Positions 1 to 7,941 of a stretch of DNA of 64,000 nt are shown one piece after another. The position numbers and the translations under genes are program-made. The DNA is taken from NCBI GenBank assembly GCA_965230495.1, contig OZ246004.1:1488001-1552000 (forward strand), given 5' to 3'. The notes under the pieces were generated by a model. The model did not search any database. It saw nothing but the letters and a program-made list of their open reading frames with translations, and was not told where the DNA came from. The first letter of the stretch is position 1. Each line of letters opens with the position of its first letter. This DNA is from JACJYM01 sp965230495. GTDB taxonomy: Bacteria; Bacteroidota; Bacteroidia; Chitinophagales; Saprospiraceae.

Positions 1-281
1 ATTTTAATATCCCTCGATAAACTAATGGTATCGGAATAGCTCTTAAATCCTATAAAATCAATATGCAGTTGATAATTTCCCGTTGGAGCATTCAATATAA
101 ATTCTCCTTTTTCATCACTAAAAGTTCCATCGACAAAGAAGGTATCTTGTTTTAGGTATATATTAGCAAATTCGATCGCCTCGTTATTAGGGTCAACCAC
201 TTTTCCACTAATAGAATACTGCTGAGATATTAAGAAAGATGAGAAAAGAAAGCAACAAATAAAAAGGAAAGCTCTACACAT
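1..281 (-). CDS. Partial TonB-dependent receptor-like protein, N-terminus
   Basis: Only the first 93 codons lie in the window; the gene runs off the left edge. The product starts with a hydrophobic signal peptide (MCRAFLFICCFLFSS) and continues into a CarboxypepD_reg-like beta-sandwich: ISGKVVDPNNEAIEFANIYL, then DGTFSDEKGEF and a YQLHIDFIGFKSY strand. In Bacteroidota this domain usually opens SusC/TonB-type outer-membrane receptors or carboxypeptidase-regulatory-domain proteins, so export to the outer membrane is likely. I chose the ATG at 281 because the signal peptide begins there. Without the rest it cannot be told whether a TonB plug and barrel follow. Confidence 0.75.
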   Translation of the reverse strand, partial: MCRAFLFICCFLFSSFLISQQYSISGKVVDPNNEAIEFANIYLKQDTFFVDGTFSDEKGEFILNAPTGNYQLHIDFIGFKSYSDTISLSRDIK

Positions 282-414
282 TCTACCCAAAGATTGAAAT
301 TAAACAAAATTCTTAACGTAAACCGTTACTGTGAAACTTGGATAAAAATGACAAATAGATTTATGCAAAAGTTGCTTATTAGCTATTTTAACAATTAATT
401 AAATTCCATAATAT

Positions 415-915
415 TTAAATGCCCACCTTCTTACTTCTTCTTTCCATCAATATATTATCTTTCCATTCCCCTCTAAGATTTCCTATTTTTTCTCTACATC
501 CAATTTTTCTGAAACCACATTTTTCATGCAGAGCAATACTCCCATAGTTTTCGCTAAATATACCTGCCTGTAAAGTCCAAATACCGTTTCTTTCGCTAAT
601 TACAATAAGATTTTCTAACAAGAATTTTCCAATTCCCTTTCTCCTTGATTTCGCAGATACATATATACTGAGTTCTGCTACTCCAGTATATACACATCTA
701 TCAGATACCGGAGACAAGGCTGCCCAACCAACGATTTTCCCAGCAGAATCAACCGCAGCAATTCTCCCGAAATCAAAATGCCCCTTACTCCAAATTTCGA
801 AAGAAGGAAGGTTAGTTTCGAAAGTAGCAACACCGGTATCAATTCCTTGTTGATATATTTCCATTATATACCGAAAATTAGTGGAATCAATTCTCCGAAG
901 TGTCAAATCATACAT
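415..915 (-). CDS. GNAT N-acetyltransferase, ArsN1/phosphinothricin-type
   Basis: A 166-residue acetyltransferase of the GNAT fold. Visible are the start LRRIDSTNFRYI, the TFETNLPSFE segment typical of phosphinothricin/arsinothricin acetyltransferases, and the acetyl-CoA loop RRKGIGKFLLENLI (R-x-x-G-x-G). The family acetylates amino groups of small molecules; ArsN1 members detoxify arsinothricin. The reading frame extends 12 codons further upstream, but the ATG at 915 is preferred: it lies four bases after the stop of the DUF6428 gene and gives the usual family start. It is the third gene of the arsR-DUF6428 operon, which favours a role in arsenical resistance; the true substrate is unknown. 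Confidence 0.8.
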   Translation of the reverse strand: MYDLTLRRIDSTNFRYIMEIYQQGIDTGVATFETNLPSFEIWSKGHFDFGRIAAVDSAGKIVGWAALSPVSDRCVYTGVAELSIYVSAKSRRKGIGKFLLENLIVISERNGIWTLQAGIFSENYGSIALHEKCGFRKIGCREKIGNLRGEWKDNILMERRSKKVGI

Positions 916-919
916 ACAA

Positions 920-1384
920 TTAACAACATCCTGAGCCCGGTGTACAACCACCGGTTACTAATTCAGATAAAGATACTTTCTTCTTATTCTCAGGAATTCC
1001 ACACATATCTTGAGCCAAACAAGCTGTCTTTTTCGCCAAAAGTAGGAACGATTCTCCATCATGTCCCAATTCATATTTCCCAATCGTTTCTCCTTGATAT
1101 TCCACTTCCACGTCCAGATCTGCAATTCCAATAGTCTTTTGACATAATTCGATAATATTAATCAGCTTTTCCGGATGTAATCTATGATCGTAATCATTTG
1201 CTTCCCAGAGTTGAAAAACTGCCACTTTTTCAGCTCTCACCACACCTCCGCAGTCTACAAAATCCTTTTGGACCTGTCCTACTTCTGTTACATGGAAATG
1301 AGAAGGTACTAATGCTCCATTGGGAAGTGTAAAACTAATTTTATCGGACTGTTCCAAAATTGATTTCACCTGTGATAATTTCAT
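920..1384 (-). CDS. DUF6428 family protein of an arsenic-type operon
   Basis: A soluble protein of 154 residues with no signal peptide. It resembles the DUF6428 family, which in Bacteroidota sits beside arsR and other arsenic genes; the function is not known. Features seen are an N-terminal helix (KLSQVKSILEQ), HFHVTEVG, the CGGVVR segment, QLWEANDYDHRLHPEKL, and a C-terminal tail TGGCTPGSGCC whose three Cys could bind a soft metal or metalloid (inference). It follows arsR after 18 bases and precedes the acetyltransferase, so it probably responds to the same inducer. Confidence 0.75.
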   Translation of the reverse strand: MKLSQVKSILEQSDKISFTLPNGALVPSHFHVTEVGQVQKDFVDCGGVVRAEKVAVFQLWEANDYDHRLHPEKLINIIELCQKTIGIADLDVEVEYQGETIGKYELGHDGESFLLLAKKTACLAQDMCGIPENKKKVSLSELVTGGCTPGSGCC

Positions 1385-1402
1385 GTGTTTAATTTAATTT
1401 TA

Positions 1403-1735
1403 TTAACAACAACTATTTATTTGTTTAGAAATCGAAGCAAAAAACTTCGTAAAATAATTTTTTATTATTTCAAATCCAGATGGATCTATACAATAGCAAA
1501 CACTTGTCCCCTCAATACTTCCCTTTATTAAACCAATACTTTTGAGTTCTTTCAAATGCTGTGATATGGTAGCTTGTGCCAATCCTATTTCCTCAACTAA
1601 ATCTCCACAAATACATGTATTTCTTTCTACAAGATGACTAAGTATAGTTATTCTAGCCGGATGTCCTAAAACTTTAGCCACTTTCGCCAAGTTATTTTGT
1701 TCTTCTGTAAAAATGTCAGATTTTGTCAAACCCAT
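1403..1735 (-). CDS. ArsR/SmtB family metalloregulator
   Basis: A 110-residue winged-helix repressor. The helix-turn-helix is at about residues 50-70 (LAQATISQHLKELKSIGLI). Upstream of it is TCICGDL with C41 and C43, matching the As(III)-binding C-x-C-D-L box of ArsR; further Cys are C80, C82 and the terminal C109-C110. Such proteins repress their own operon and release DNA when As(III), Sb(III) or a similar thiophilic ion binds. It heads the operon with DUF6428 and the acetyltransferase. A palindrome-like site lies just upstream of its start. Classic arsenate reductase and efflux genes are not adjacent, so the inducer could be an organoarsenical or another metal. Confidence 0.9.
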   Translation of the reverse strand: MGLTKSDIFTEEQNNLAKVAKVLGHPARITILSHLVERNTCICGDLVEEIGLAQATISQHLKELKSIGLIKGSIEGTSVCYCIDPSGFEIIKNYFTKFFASISKQINSCC

Positions 1736-1747
1736 ATATATCGCTTT

Positions 1748-1763
1748 ATTGCAATATTACGAT
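1748..1763. promoter_or_regulatory. Putative ArsR operator
   Basis: The 16 bases ATTGCAATATTACGAT form an imperfect inverted repeat around AATATT, 12 bases upstream of the arsR start. On the minus strand a -7-like box TATATTTA (1763-1770) lies directly before it, so a bound repressor would block transcription start. ArsR-family sites often look like ATnGyAATATTrCnAT; assignment is by resemblance and position. Confidence 0.5.
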
Positions 1764-1884
1764 AAATATAGTGAAACAAAGAAAATACATTAAATAATCT
1801 TGAGCTATTACTCTGCCATATTCTAAAATCGAATACTACATACCTACACTCTTAGCTTAATATTTTGTTCGGGAATGATATACC

Positions 1885-2937
1885 TTATCCTTCTTCCAAT
1901 ACTCTTTTTAAATTTTGAAAAGGCGACCTGAGCTTCTTTAACAACCTCTTCTTTAAAATTGGAAAAACAATGCTGACGAACTTTGTTTTGGGTATAAACT
2001 GAAACGCCACCTTCAGGTAAGTCCCTCCTTTATTAGCTTCCAAAAAATTAAGAGACTTAACTTCTTTAAATAAAGGTACGTCCCCTGTTACTTCACCGTA
2101 TGTGATCACACTATCATCAGACATAGAAGGTCTAATAGTTTCAAAACTTATATCCTTCCCATCAATTACACAAACGTGCTTCGTTCCTATCTTGTTCACT
2201 CGGTCCTTCTCATATCTAATATCATCGAGTTCTCCACCCCATTTTTTTTTCAATTCAAAATTAGATAAGTACTCATACACTATATCAACCTCTTTTTCTA
2301 TTTCAAGGTCGAATTCAATAAAGTACTTAGAAGTGCCATGATCAGTTAATACCTCTTTAATATCAGGAATCTCCTCTTGCCATGATCTAACATCAGCATA
2401 AACAAAATCTATATGATTGACATCGTAGGTCTCTCCTCCCTTCTTCCAGTTTAACTCTCTCCATGAACCGTCAAGAAAATCAGCTAAACTATCTGTTAGC
2501 AAGACATATTCGTTGCTCCCTATTCCATTTTTTAGTAATCTGTGCACAGCTATAACGTCAGGACCAAAAGGTTTTTTTGAGTTCAGTACCTCTATGAAAT
2601 TAGACGGTCCATAATGTCCTACGAATTTAAGCTCTAGATTTGTAGCTGTTCGACAGGCACCGCAATGACAAATTCTTTGACTCTCAAATTGCCTTAACTT
2701 ATGATGAAAGGCAATGTAAATACTCTTGACTTGTTCTAAAAATAAACCCTTCGAAATACTATCTCTCTCACAATAATAAAACAAAGCATCTCCTTCTATC
2801 TCTACAAGTTGCATACCCAATGGGTTAACAGAACTGATAGTTTCCAGTAATTCACTAATAATATGCTTACTATGTTCTACTTCTACAGATTTGACAAAGT
2901 TTGTAAAGCCGCTTATATCCGGTATAAATAGTATCAT
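1885..2937 (-). CDS. DUF2652 protein: class III cyclase-like domain plus SRPBCC domain
   Basis: A 350-residue protein without signal peptide. Residues 1-200 match DUF2652, a relative of class III nucleotide cyclase catalytic domains: PDISGFTNF carries an Asp at 7 and VEIEGDALFYY an Asp at 50, where true cyclases bind metal ions. A Cys cluster CHCGAC follows near residue 91. From about 208 on the sequence has SRPBCC/START-like character (EFDLEIEKEVDIVYEYLSN). Whether it makes a cyclic nucleotide is unknown; the family has no proven activity to my knowledge. It is transcribed alone, with no promoter box that I recognise. A basic C-terminus (KKRLLKKLRSPF) might contact membrane or nucleic acid. 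Confidence 0.75.
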   Translation of the reverse strand: MILFIPDISGFTNFVKSVEVEHSKHIISELLETISSVNPLGMQLVEIEGDALFYYCERDSISKGLFLEQVKSIYIAFHHKLRQFESQRICHCGACRTATNLELKFVGHYGPSNFIEVLNSKKPFGPDVIAVHRLLKNGIGSNEYVLLTDSLADFLDGSWRELNWKKGGETYDVNHIDFVYADVRSWQEEIPDIKEVLTDHGTSKYFIEFDLEIEKEVDIVYEYLSNFELKKKWGGELDDIRYEKDRVNKIGTKHVCVIDGKDISFETIRPSMSDDSVITYGEVTGDVPLFKEVKSLNFLEANKGGTYLKVAFQFIPKTKFVSIVFPILKKRLLKKLRSPFQNLKRVLEEG

Positions 2938-3087
2938 TTCCTGTAAATTTACATATTGTCAGATATACGATTATATTTCATTGCGTTAACAAAACATTTC
3001 CATAATTGTTCCCATATAATTTCAGTACGAAAATATTCTCTCACAAGGCTTATTATCAATATCAGATATTCCTTCAGAATTAAAAAC

Positions 3088-3471
3088 TTATTTATATTCT
3101 TCTACTATAATTTCTACGCTTGAATCTTCCTAAATTCCAAATTCAGCCTTTTCCAGCAATGCGTCAAAATCTTACACGATGTCAATCCTATAAGATTTAT
3201 TGATTTTCAACTCAAAATTATCTCCATGAGTAGCACTGGTAGGATTTTCATTACTAAAAACCTTATGATGAAAGTCGTTATTATCTAGAATCGTAAAGGT
3301 CGGAACATCCAATCTAACACCACTATAGCTACTCAAAATTAGAATAAAAAAACCTGAAACAATTAGAAATAATTTTTCATCCAGATCAAATGTTTTGGAT
3401 AAAAATAAATGTTTATTCCCAAATTATTGATTAAAAAACTCCAATTCGGCTAAAGTCCACTTGTGATTAAA
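3088..3471 (-). pseudogene. Decayed reading frame of a signal-peptide-like protein
   Basis: One minus-strand frame stays protein-like over about 125 codons but is broken by stops at 3424-3426, 3172-3174 and 3130-3132 before the last stop at 3088-3090. Between the first two stops 83 codons are open, with a hydrophobic segment (LFLIVSGFFILILSSYSG) followed by polar, beta-type sequence (DVPTFTILDNNDF). After the stop at 3172 the same frame gives DFDALLEKAEFGI and then EDSSVEIIVEEYK. No ATG starts this frame. I do not recognise the family. The rest of the 2938-3608 gap is AT-rich and shows only a hairpin next to the following gene. Confidence 0.4.
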
Positions 3472-3556
3472 CTAAAGAGCTATATAAAAAATATCAGTTA
3501 AGAAACGTATTAGCACATTAAGTAATGTATATCACGTCAAAAATAATAAATTGAAC

Positions 3557-3584
3557 AAGAGAATGTAAATTATACCATTCTCTT
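3557..3584 (-). terminator. Hairpin after the Cys-rich secreted protein gene
   Basis: AAGAGAATG pairs with CATTCTCTT (9 bp, 10-base loop), about 25 bases after the stop of the minus-strand gene at 3609. The minus-strand sequence past the stem is T-rich but has no clean T run, so termination is likely but not certain. Confidence 0.45.
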
Positions 3585-3608
3585 ATTTAATTAGATGTTT
3601 ATAATCAA

Positions 3609-4760
3609 TTAATTACATATAATGTCATAATCAGTTGAGCCACCATCATTGCAAGGGTCTGCCAGAATTTGAACATTAATCACATCGCAGGCATTCCATG
3701 TAAAGCTTGCAGTAAAAGGATTACCACAGCCAAAGGTATCATTCCCACAAGCTTGTAAAAGAAAACTATTACAAGCTCCTAAATTGCACGCACTACTAGA
3801 AAAATTTCCTGAATCAACGACTGGATTTCCATTGACTGTAATTATAATTCTATCTCGTACGCAAAACGTTGTAAAGGACAAGTTAATAAAATCATCATTT
3901 ACCATTGTAAATGTATTACTATTACTAATATTGTTACTGGCCGAATCAGTCATAAAATCACATATATCAGCCTTAGTATGAACATTATCTACACAACAAT
4001 CAGCCTCAAAATATAGTGCTCCATCCCAGACAAACCAATCTTCTCCAGATGGATCCAAACCAGAAGGTATATAAGGCCCTTCATAATAGCAAGCATCCCA
4101 TCCATTAAAAGTAAATCCATTAGGACAACAATCATTTCCCGTGTACAAATTACAATCTCTCATTACATAAAACTTGTTATTCCAAACGAAATACTCTGAA
4201 TCCAGGTTAAATTCAACAGGAGTCTTGCAATTTTCATTGCCAGTATAATACGATCTAGGTATTAGTTCATCATCATAACTATTTATCCAAAAAGGATCCT
4301 CATCCCATTCTAATTCATTTAATGGGCATTCGCAACATTCAAGCTCTAGATATAAAACCCCGTCTTCAGTATATATATCGTCATACATCCATTTGTCTTC
4401 ATTATCTATAATATGCGGAAGACATCCACTAGAACTTTCATCAAAATAGCAGTTTTGTCCGTCGAAAGTAAATCCATCAGGACAACAATGATTATTCAGA
4501 TCACCAAAATTACAGTCTGGAATTACATAAAGTTTGTTTTCCCAAAAAAACATTTCGAAGTCATCAATATCAACACCAAAATCATACACACATTTTTCAC
4601 CATCATATTCCCAGCTACATCCATAACCAATTATGTAATACGGGCTTGTAAAAGGACAACATGGATCAGAAGGTTTATAGTTAAAATTATTTGATTGATT
4701 TTGTCCATAAATAGTTATAGGAATAATTAGAATCATCAAGAATTGTAATCTTTTGAGCAT
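3609..4760 (-). CDS. Secreted Cys-rich protein with internal duplication
   Basis: A 383-residue protein with a signal peptide (MLKRLQFLMILIIPITIYGQ). I do not recognise the family. A module with FxWxNKxYVxxDCN, then CCPxGFTFxG and CY(F/Y), occurs at about residues 70-106 and again at about 187-226. Each copy is followed by a shorter segment ending in LYxExxCC (about 150 and 257), so roughly 80-residue units are duplicated. The last 115 residues form a different, Ser/Asn-rich domain that ends DPCNDGGSTDYD, perhaps a beta-sandwich with a calcium-binding loop. There is no type IX sorting domain. Paired Cys suggest a disulfide-stabilised extracellular protein. It is monocistronic. Confidence 0.7.
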   Translation of the reverse strand: MLKRLQFLMILIIPITIYGQNQSNNFNYKPSDPCCPFTSPYYIIGYGCSWEYDGEKCVYDFGVDIDDFEMFFWENKLYVIPDCNFGDLNNHCCPDGFTFDGQNCYFDESSSGCLPHIIDNEDKWMYDDIYTEDGVLYLELECCECPLNELEWDEDPFWINSYDDELIPRSYYTGNENCKTPVEFNLDSEYFVWNNKFYVMRDCNLYTGNDCCPNGFTFNGWDACYYEGPYIPSGLDPSGEDWFVWDGALYFEADCCVDNVHTKADICDFMTDSASNNISNSNTFTMVNDDFINLSFTTFCVRDRIIITVNGNPVVDSGNFSSSACNLGACNSFLLQACGNDTFGCGNPFTASFTWNACDVINVQILADPCNDGGSTDYDIICN

Positions 4761-4867
4761 AATTTAAAAATTTGATTAAACGAATAAAAATCAGCCTATA
4801 ACGCTAAAAGACTCCCTTTGTGACATTTCTCAAAAAACGATATGTTGTATACTATCTACACAAATAA

Positions 4868-4888
4868 AATTAGTTCATAGAACTAATT
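4868..4888. repeat. Short perfect inverted repeat
   Basis: AATTAGTTC and GAACTAATT form a 9 bp perfect stem with loop ATA, between the mnmE terminator and the start of the Cys-rich gene. Its role is unknown; it could be an operator or part of a double terminator. Confidence 0.4.
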
Positions 4889-4894
4889 AAAAAT

Positions 4895-4921
4895 AAACGA
4901 GATACTCAATGCACCTCGTTT
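4895..4921 (-). terminator. Probable terminator of mnmE
   Basis: AAACGAG and CTCGTTT pair over 7 bp. On the minus strand the stem is followed by ATTTTTAATT. It lies about 75 bases past the mnmE stop, and no other minus-strand gene ends here. Confidence 0.5.
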
Positions 4922-4996
4922 GTTCTTTATCTTTTAGTCGTCTATCACAAGGCTGGTATCGAAGAAGTTAACCATCATTTTCCAGTTAACATAGCA

Positions 4997-6403
4997 TCAC
5001 TTTCCAATACAAAACCTAGAAAATATAGATTCCAGTAAATCATCAGTACTTATTTCTCCCGTTATTTCACCAAGATGGTGTAAAGCCTGCCTAATATCCA
5101 TAGATACAAAATCTCCACTGATTTCATTATCTAAGGCGTTATCTACTTCATCTAGAGCATGTAAGGATTTTTGAAGAGCTTCAAAATGTCTAGAATTGTT
5201 AACTAAAGATTGATCCATTAATGAGGAATCCTCAATAACATAATCATATAGTTTTTCCTTTAACCACTCAATATTCATATCATTAATAGCTGATATTGGT
5301 ATTAGATTATCAGCATGAATTACATTTTCTTTATGAAACTCTTCTGGCTTTATATAGGGATTGATATCCATTTTATTGGCAACAAAAAGTACTTTGCTTC
5401 CTCCTGTAATCGGTTTGCTTTGTTGTAAAAAAGTATCTACATCATTCCAAAGTTCCTCCTTAGTGGTCCGTGAAGCATCAAACACATAGATTACGATCAT
5501 GGAATTCTCTATCTTCTCCATTGTCCTATTCACCCCAATTTGTTCAATTGATTCCTGAGTTGCCCGAATACCGGCTGTATCAATTAGTCTGAATTGTATT
5601 CCCTTAATAACCAATGGTTCCTCTATAGTATCTCTGGTTGTACCTGCTATATCAGAAACAATAGCCCTTTGGTCGTTCAATAAGGTATTTAATAATGTAG
5701 ACTTTCCTGCATTTGGCCTTCCCGCTATCACTGTTGATACACCACGTTTGATAACATTTCCCAAACTAAAAGATTCTAGCAGCAGATTGATTTCTCTTTT
5801 GATCTTCGAGACCAACTTTCTAAGTTTCGTTCTATCCGCAAATTCAACATCTTCTTCCCCAAAGTCTAACTCAAGTTCTATCAAGCTTGCAAAATCAATT
5901 AATTCCTGCCTTAACTCCGAAATTTTATCAGAAAACTTTCCTCGCAATTGGCTCATCGCCATAGAATGACTAGCTGCGTTTTCTGAAGCTATCAAGTCCG
6001 CTACCGCTTCTGCCTGACTCAAATCCATTTGACCATTTAGAAACGCTCTTAGAGTGAATTCTCCTCTTTCAGCTAACCTTGCCCCATTACCAAGAAATAG
6101 ATTAATAATTTCCATAATGATGTACGAAGATCCATGGCATGAAATTTCAATAATATCTTCTTTCGTATAAGATCTGGGAGCTCTAAAAACTGTAGCTAAA
6201 CACTCATCGATAATTTCATCATTAGCATTAACGATCTTTCCATAATGAACTGTATTACCTTCAACCTTAGCGAGGTTTTTCCCTTTAAAACTTGTATCCA
6301 CCAATGAAATAGCATTGGGTCCACTCACTCTAATTACTGCAATAGCCCCTAATCCGGGAGCAGTTGCCAAAGCAACTATTGTATCCTTTAGATTCAATTT
6401 CAT
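4997..6403 (-). CDS. mnmE: tRNA uridine-5-carboxymethylaminomethyl GTPase MnmE
   Basis: With MnmG, MnmE installs the cmnm5 group on U34 of tRNAs that read two-fold codons. The 468-residue protein has the full layout: an N-terminal tetrahydrofolate-binding domain (DTIVALATAPGLGAIAVIRVS), a helical domain, and an inserted G domain with GRPNAGKS near residue 227, AGTTRDT near 252, the G3 motif DTAG and the G4 motif NKMD. It ends with FCIGK, the conserved C-x-G-K tail whose Cys is needed for activity. Length and motifs are normal. The gene follows the MbnP-like gene by 82 bases. Confidence 0.97.
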   Translation of the reverse strand: MKLNLKDTIVALATAPGLGAIAVIRVSGPNAISLVDTSFKGKNLAKVEGNTVHYGKIVNANDEIIDECLATVFRAPRSYTKEDIIEISCHGSSYIIMEIINLFLGNGARLAERGEFTLRAFLNGQMDLSQAEAVADLIASENAASHSMAMSQLRGKFSDKISELRQELIDFASLIELELDFGEEDVEFADRTKLRKLVSKIKREINLLLESFSLGNVIKRGVSTVIAGRPNAGKSTLLNTLLNDQRAIVSDIAGTTRDTIEEPLVIKGIQFRLIDTAGIRATQESIEQIGVNRTMEKIENSMIVIYVFDASRTTKEELWNDVDTFLQQSKPITGGSKVLFVANKMDINPYIKPEEFHKENVIHADNLIPISAINDMNIEWLKEKLYDYVIEDSSLMDQSLVNNSRHFEALQKSLHALDEVDNALDNEISGDFVSMDIRQALHHLGEITGEISTDDLLESIFSRFCIGK

Positions 6404-6445
6404 GACCTAAAAATACACCAATTAGTAAATCCTTTAGAGAGAAAT

Positions 6446-6466
6446 CTATTATTAAACCAATAATAG
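6446..6466 (-). terminator. Hairpin after the MbnP-like gene
   Basis: CTATTATT and AATAATAG form an 8 bp stem with a 5-base loop. On the minus strand ATTTCTCTC follows. It sits between the MbnP-like gene and mnmE and may reduce readthrough; AT-only pairing makes it weak. Confidence 0.3.
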
Positions 6467-6485
6467 GTAAGAAAGAATCTCTTAC

Positions 6486-7220
6486 TTATCGAATCGTAAA
6501 TGAATCTTCTATATTACCGGCTAGTTCTAGCATTTTTGGTAAATGTGAATCACTATGCAGAGAAGGAAAACCTTCAATATCATATATAGTATCTCCTGAA
6601 AAAATCTTTTTAATATCCAAATCAATATATACGGTCTTATCCTGGTCTGAATCTATTTGAACCTCATTGTTAAGATCAATATTCATCAATGATTGTGAGC
6701 CTCCTATATGTAGTACAAAACTTGTTGTATCACCAGACGTAGAAAAATACCTACCTTCAAACTTTGCAAAAACATAACTATCCCATGCCGCCCAGTACTC
6801 TCCAGTTTCTGATAAAACACTTCCTGAACCAAAATCAGCAGGTGTTTTAGCATTATCCGTATCATTAACCCCTACTAAAAAACTGAAATCTGTATAAGTT
6901 CCGGGTTCCACTGATTCGTACTTAAATGATTGTTCTATTTTTGGTTTTGATAAATCATCTCGATAAGTAAAATCAAAGTAATCAATAGATTCCGTCTTAT
7001 ACTCTTTAGAACTAGACCTAAACTCTAACTCATCTACAAAAAATGATATTCTGAAGAATTGAACTTCCCCTCCTCCCGGGTACTCATACTTATCAAGAGT
7101 AGTGATTTCATGACCGTCATAATTGGCTTCAAAACTAACTGTCACTTGCGACTCTGAGTCGTCACTACAACTACTAAATACTGTAAATCCTAAAAATATA
7201 AATGCAAGTATCCGTATCAT
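6486..7220 (-). CDS. MbnP-like lipoprotein
   Basis: A 244-residue protein with a lipoprotein signal (MIRILAFIFLGFTVFSSC, Cys at about residue 18), so it is anchored in the periplasm or outer membrane. The mature part starts with a strand VTVSFEANYDG, has VQFFRISFFVDELEF, and later SETGEYWAAWDSYVFAKFEG, which resembles MbnP family proteins of Bacteroidota. Those are linked to copper handling and often occur with MbnH-type di-haem proteins. No such partner is adjacent, so copper binding is only suggested. The next upstream gene on this strand is the ABC ATPase, 77 bases away. Confidence 0.55.
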   Translation of the reverse strand: MIRILAFIFLGFTVFSSCSDDSESQVTVSFEANYDGHEITTLDKYEYPGGGEVQFFRISFFVDELEFRSSSKEYKTESIDYFDFTYRDDLSKPKIEQSFKYESVEPGTYTDFSFLVGVNDTDNAKTPADFGSGSVLSETGEYWAAWDSYVFAKFEGRYFSTSGDTTSFVLHIGGSQSLMNIDLNNEVQIDSDQDKTVYIDLDIKKIFSGDTIYDIEGFPSLHSDSHLPKMLELAGNIEDSFTIR

Positions 7221-7297
7221 GTTCTGTTAATTTTATTTTCTACCATATATAACTTCAAAAGCTAAAATTAGATATCTCTATTCACTTATAAAGTAAC

Positions 7298-7930
7298 TTA
7301 AGTAACCTGCAAGACATCTAAGCTTACTTTTTCGTTGCATAACTCAAAATCATTTTCTTCATTTGAAGCTATAATTATTAAACGGTCATTACTGTATTCT
7401 TTGAGCCTTCTTTTAAACCAATCTATAGCCTTAACATCAAGATACGAGCTAGGTTCATCCAATAGGAGAATTTCAGTTCCTGACAATATTGAAAGTCCCA
7501 ATTGTACCTTTTGAGCCATACCACTCGAGTAGTCTTTCAACATTTTTAATTGTTGATTGGGTAGTTCCAAAAATTCATAAAATTCACCAATTGTTAATCT
7601 CTCCATCGAAGGTTTAAATCTTTGGTAGATATTCAAGACTTCATTGAGAGTCAAGAGTGGGTAATTAGAAATATAAGGTGCCGAATAACTGACATGTCTA
7701 AAAACGCCCTCTCTCTTTATTTCATTTCCATCAATCGAATATGTTATAGTGCCCGAAGAAGGAGATAAATAGCCCGATATAATTTTTAGAAATGTACTCT
7801 TTCCACTTCCATTATCTCCTTTTACGCCAATGATTTGATTACAGTAGGCTTCAAAGTCAAGTCCTTTAAGCACTTGTTGGTAACCAAATCTCTTACTAAT
7901 TTTTACACATGCTATAGTAGCTTGTTCCAT
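7298..7930 (-). CDS. ABC transporter ATP-binding protein
   Basis: A 210-residue ATPase subunit with Walker A GDNGSGKST (about residues 38-46), a variant signature YSSGMAQKVQLG in place of LSGGQ, and Walker B ILLLDEPSSYLD. The variant signature and short length resemble CcmA-like exporter ATPases. No permease gene is adjacent. It starts 11 bases after the end of lpxA and is probably cotranscribed with the lipid A genes; the pairing of an ABC ATPase with lpxA is familiar in Bacteroidota. Substrate unknown; export of an envelope component is inference. Confidence 0.8.
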   Translation of the reverse strand: MEQATIACVKISKRFGYQQVLKGLDFEAYCNQIIGVKGDNGSGKSTFLKIISGYLSPSSGTITYSIDGNEIKREGVFRHVSYSAPYISNYPLLTLNEVLNIYQRFKPSMERLTIGEFYEFLELPNQQLKMLKDYSSGMAQKVQLGLSILSGTEILLLDEPSSYLDVKAIDWFKRRLKEYSNDRLIIIASNEENDFELCNEKVSLDVLQVT

Positions 7931-7941
7931 CTAAGTACCAG

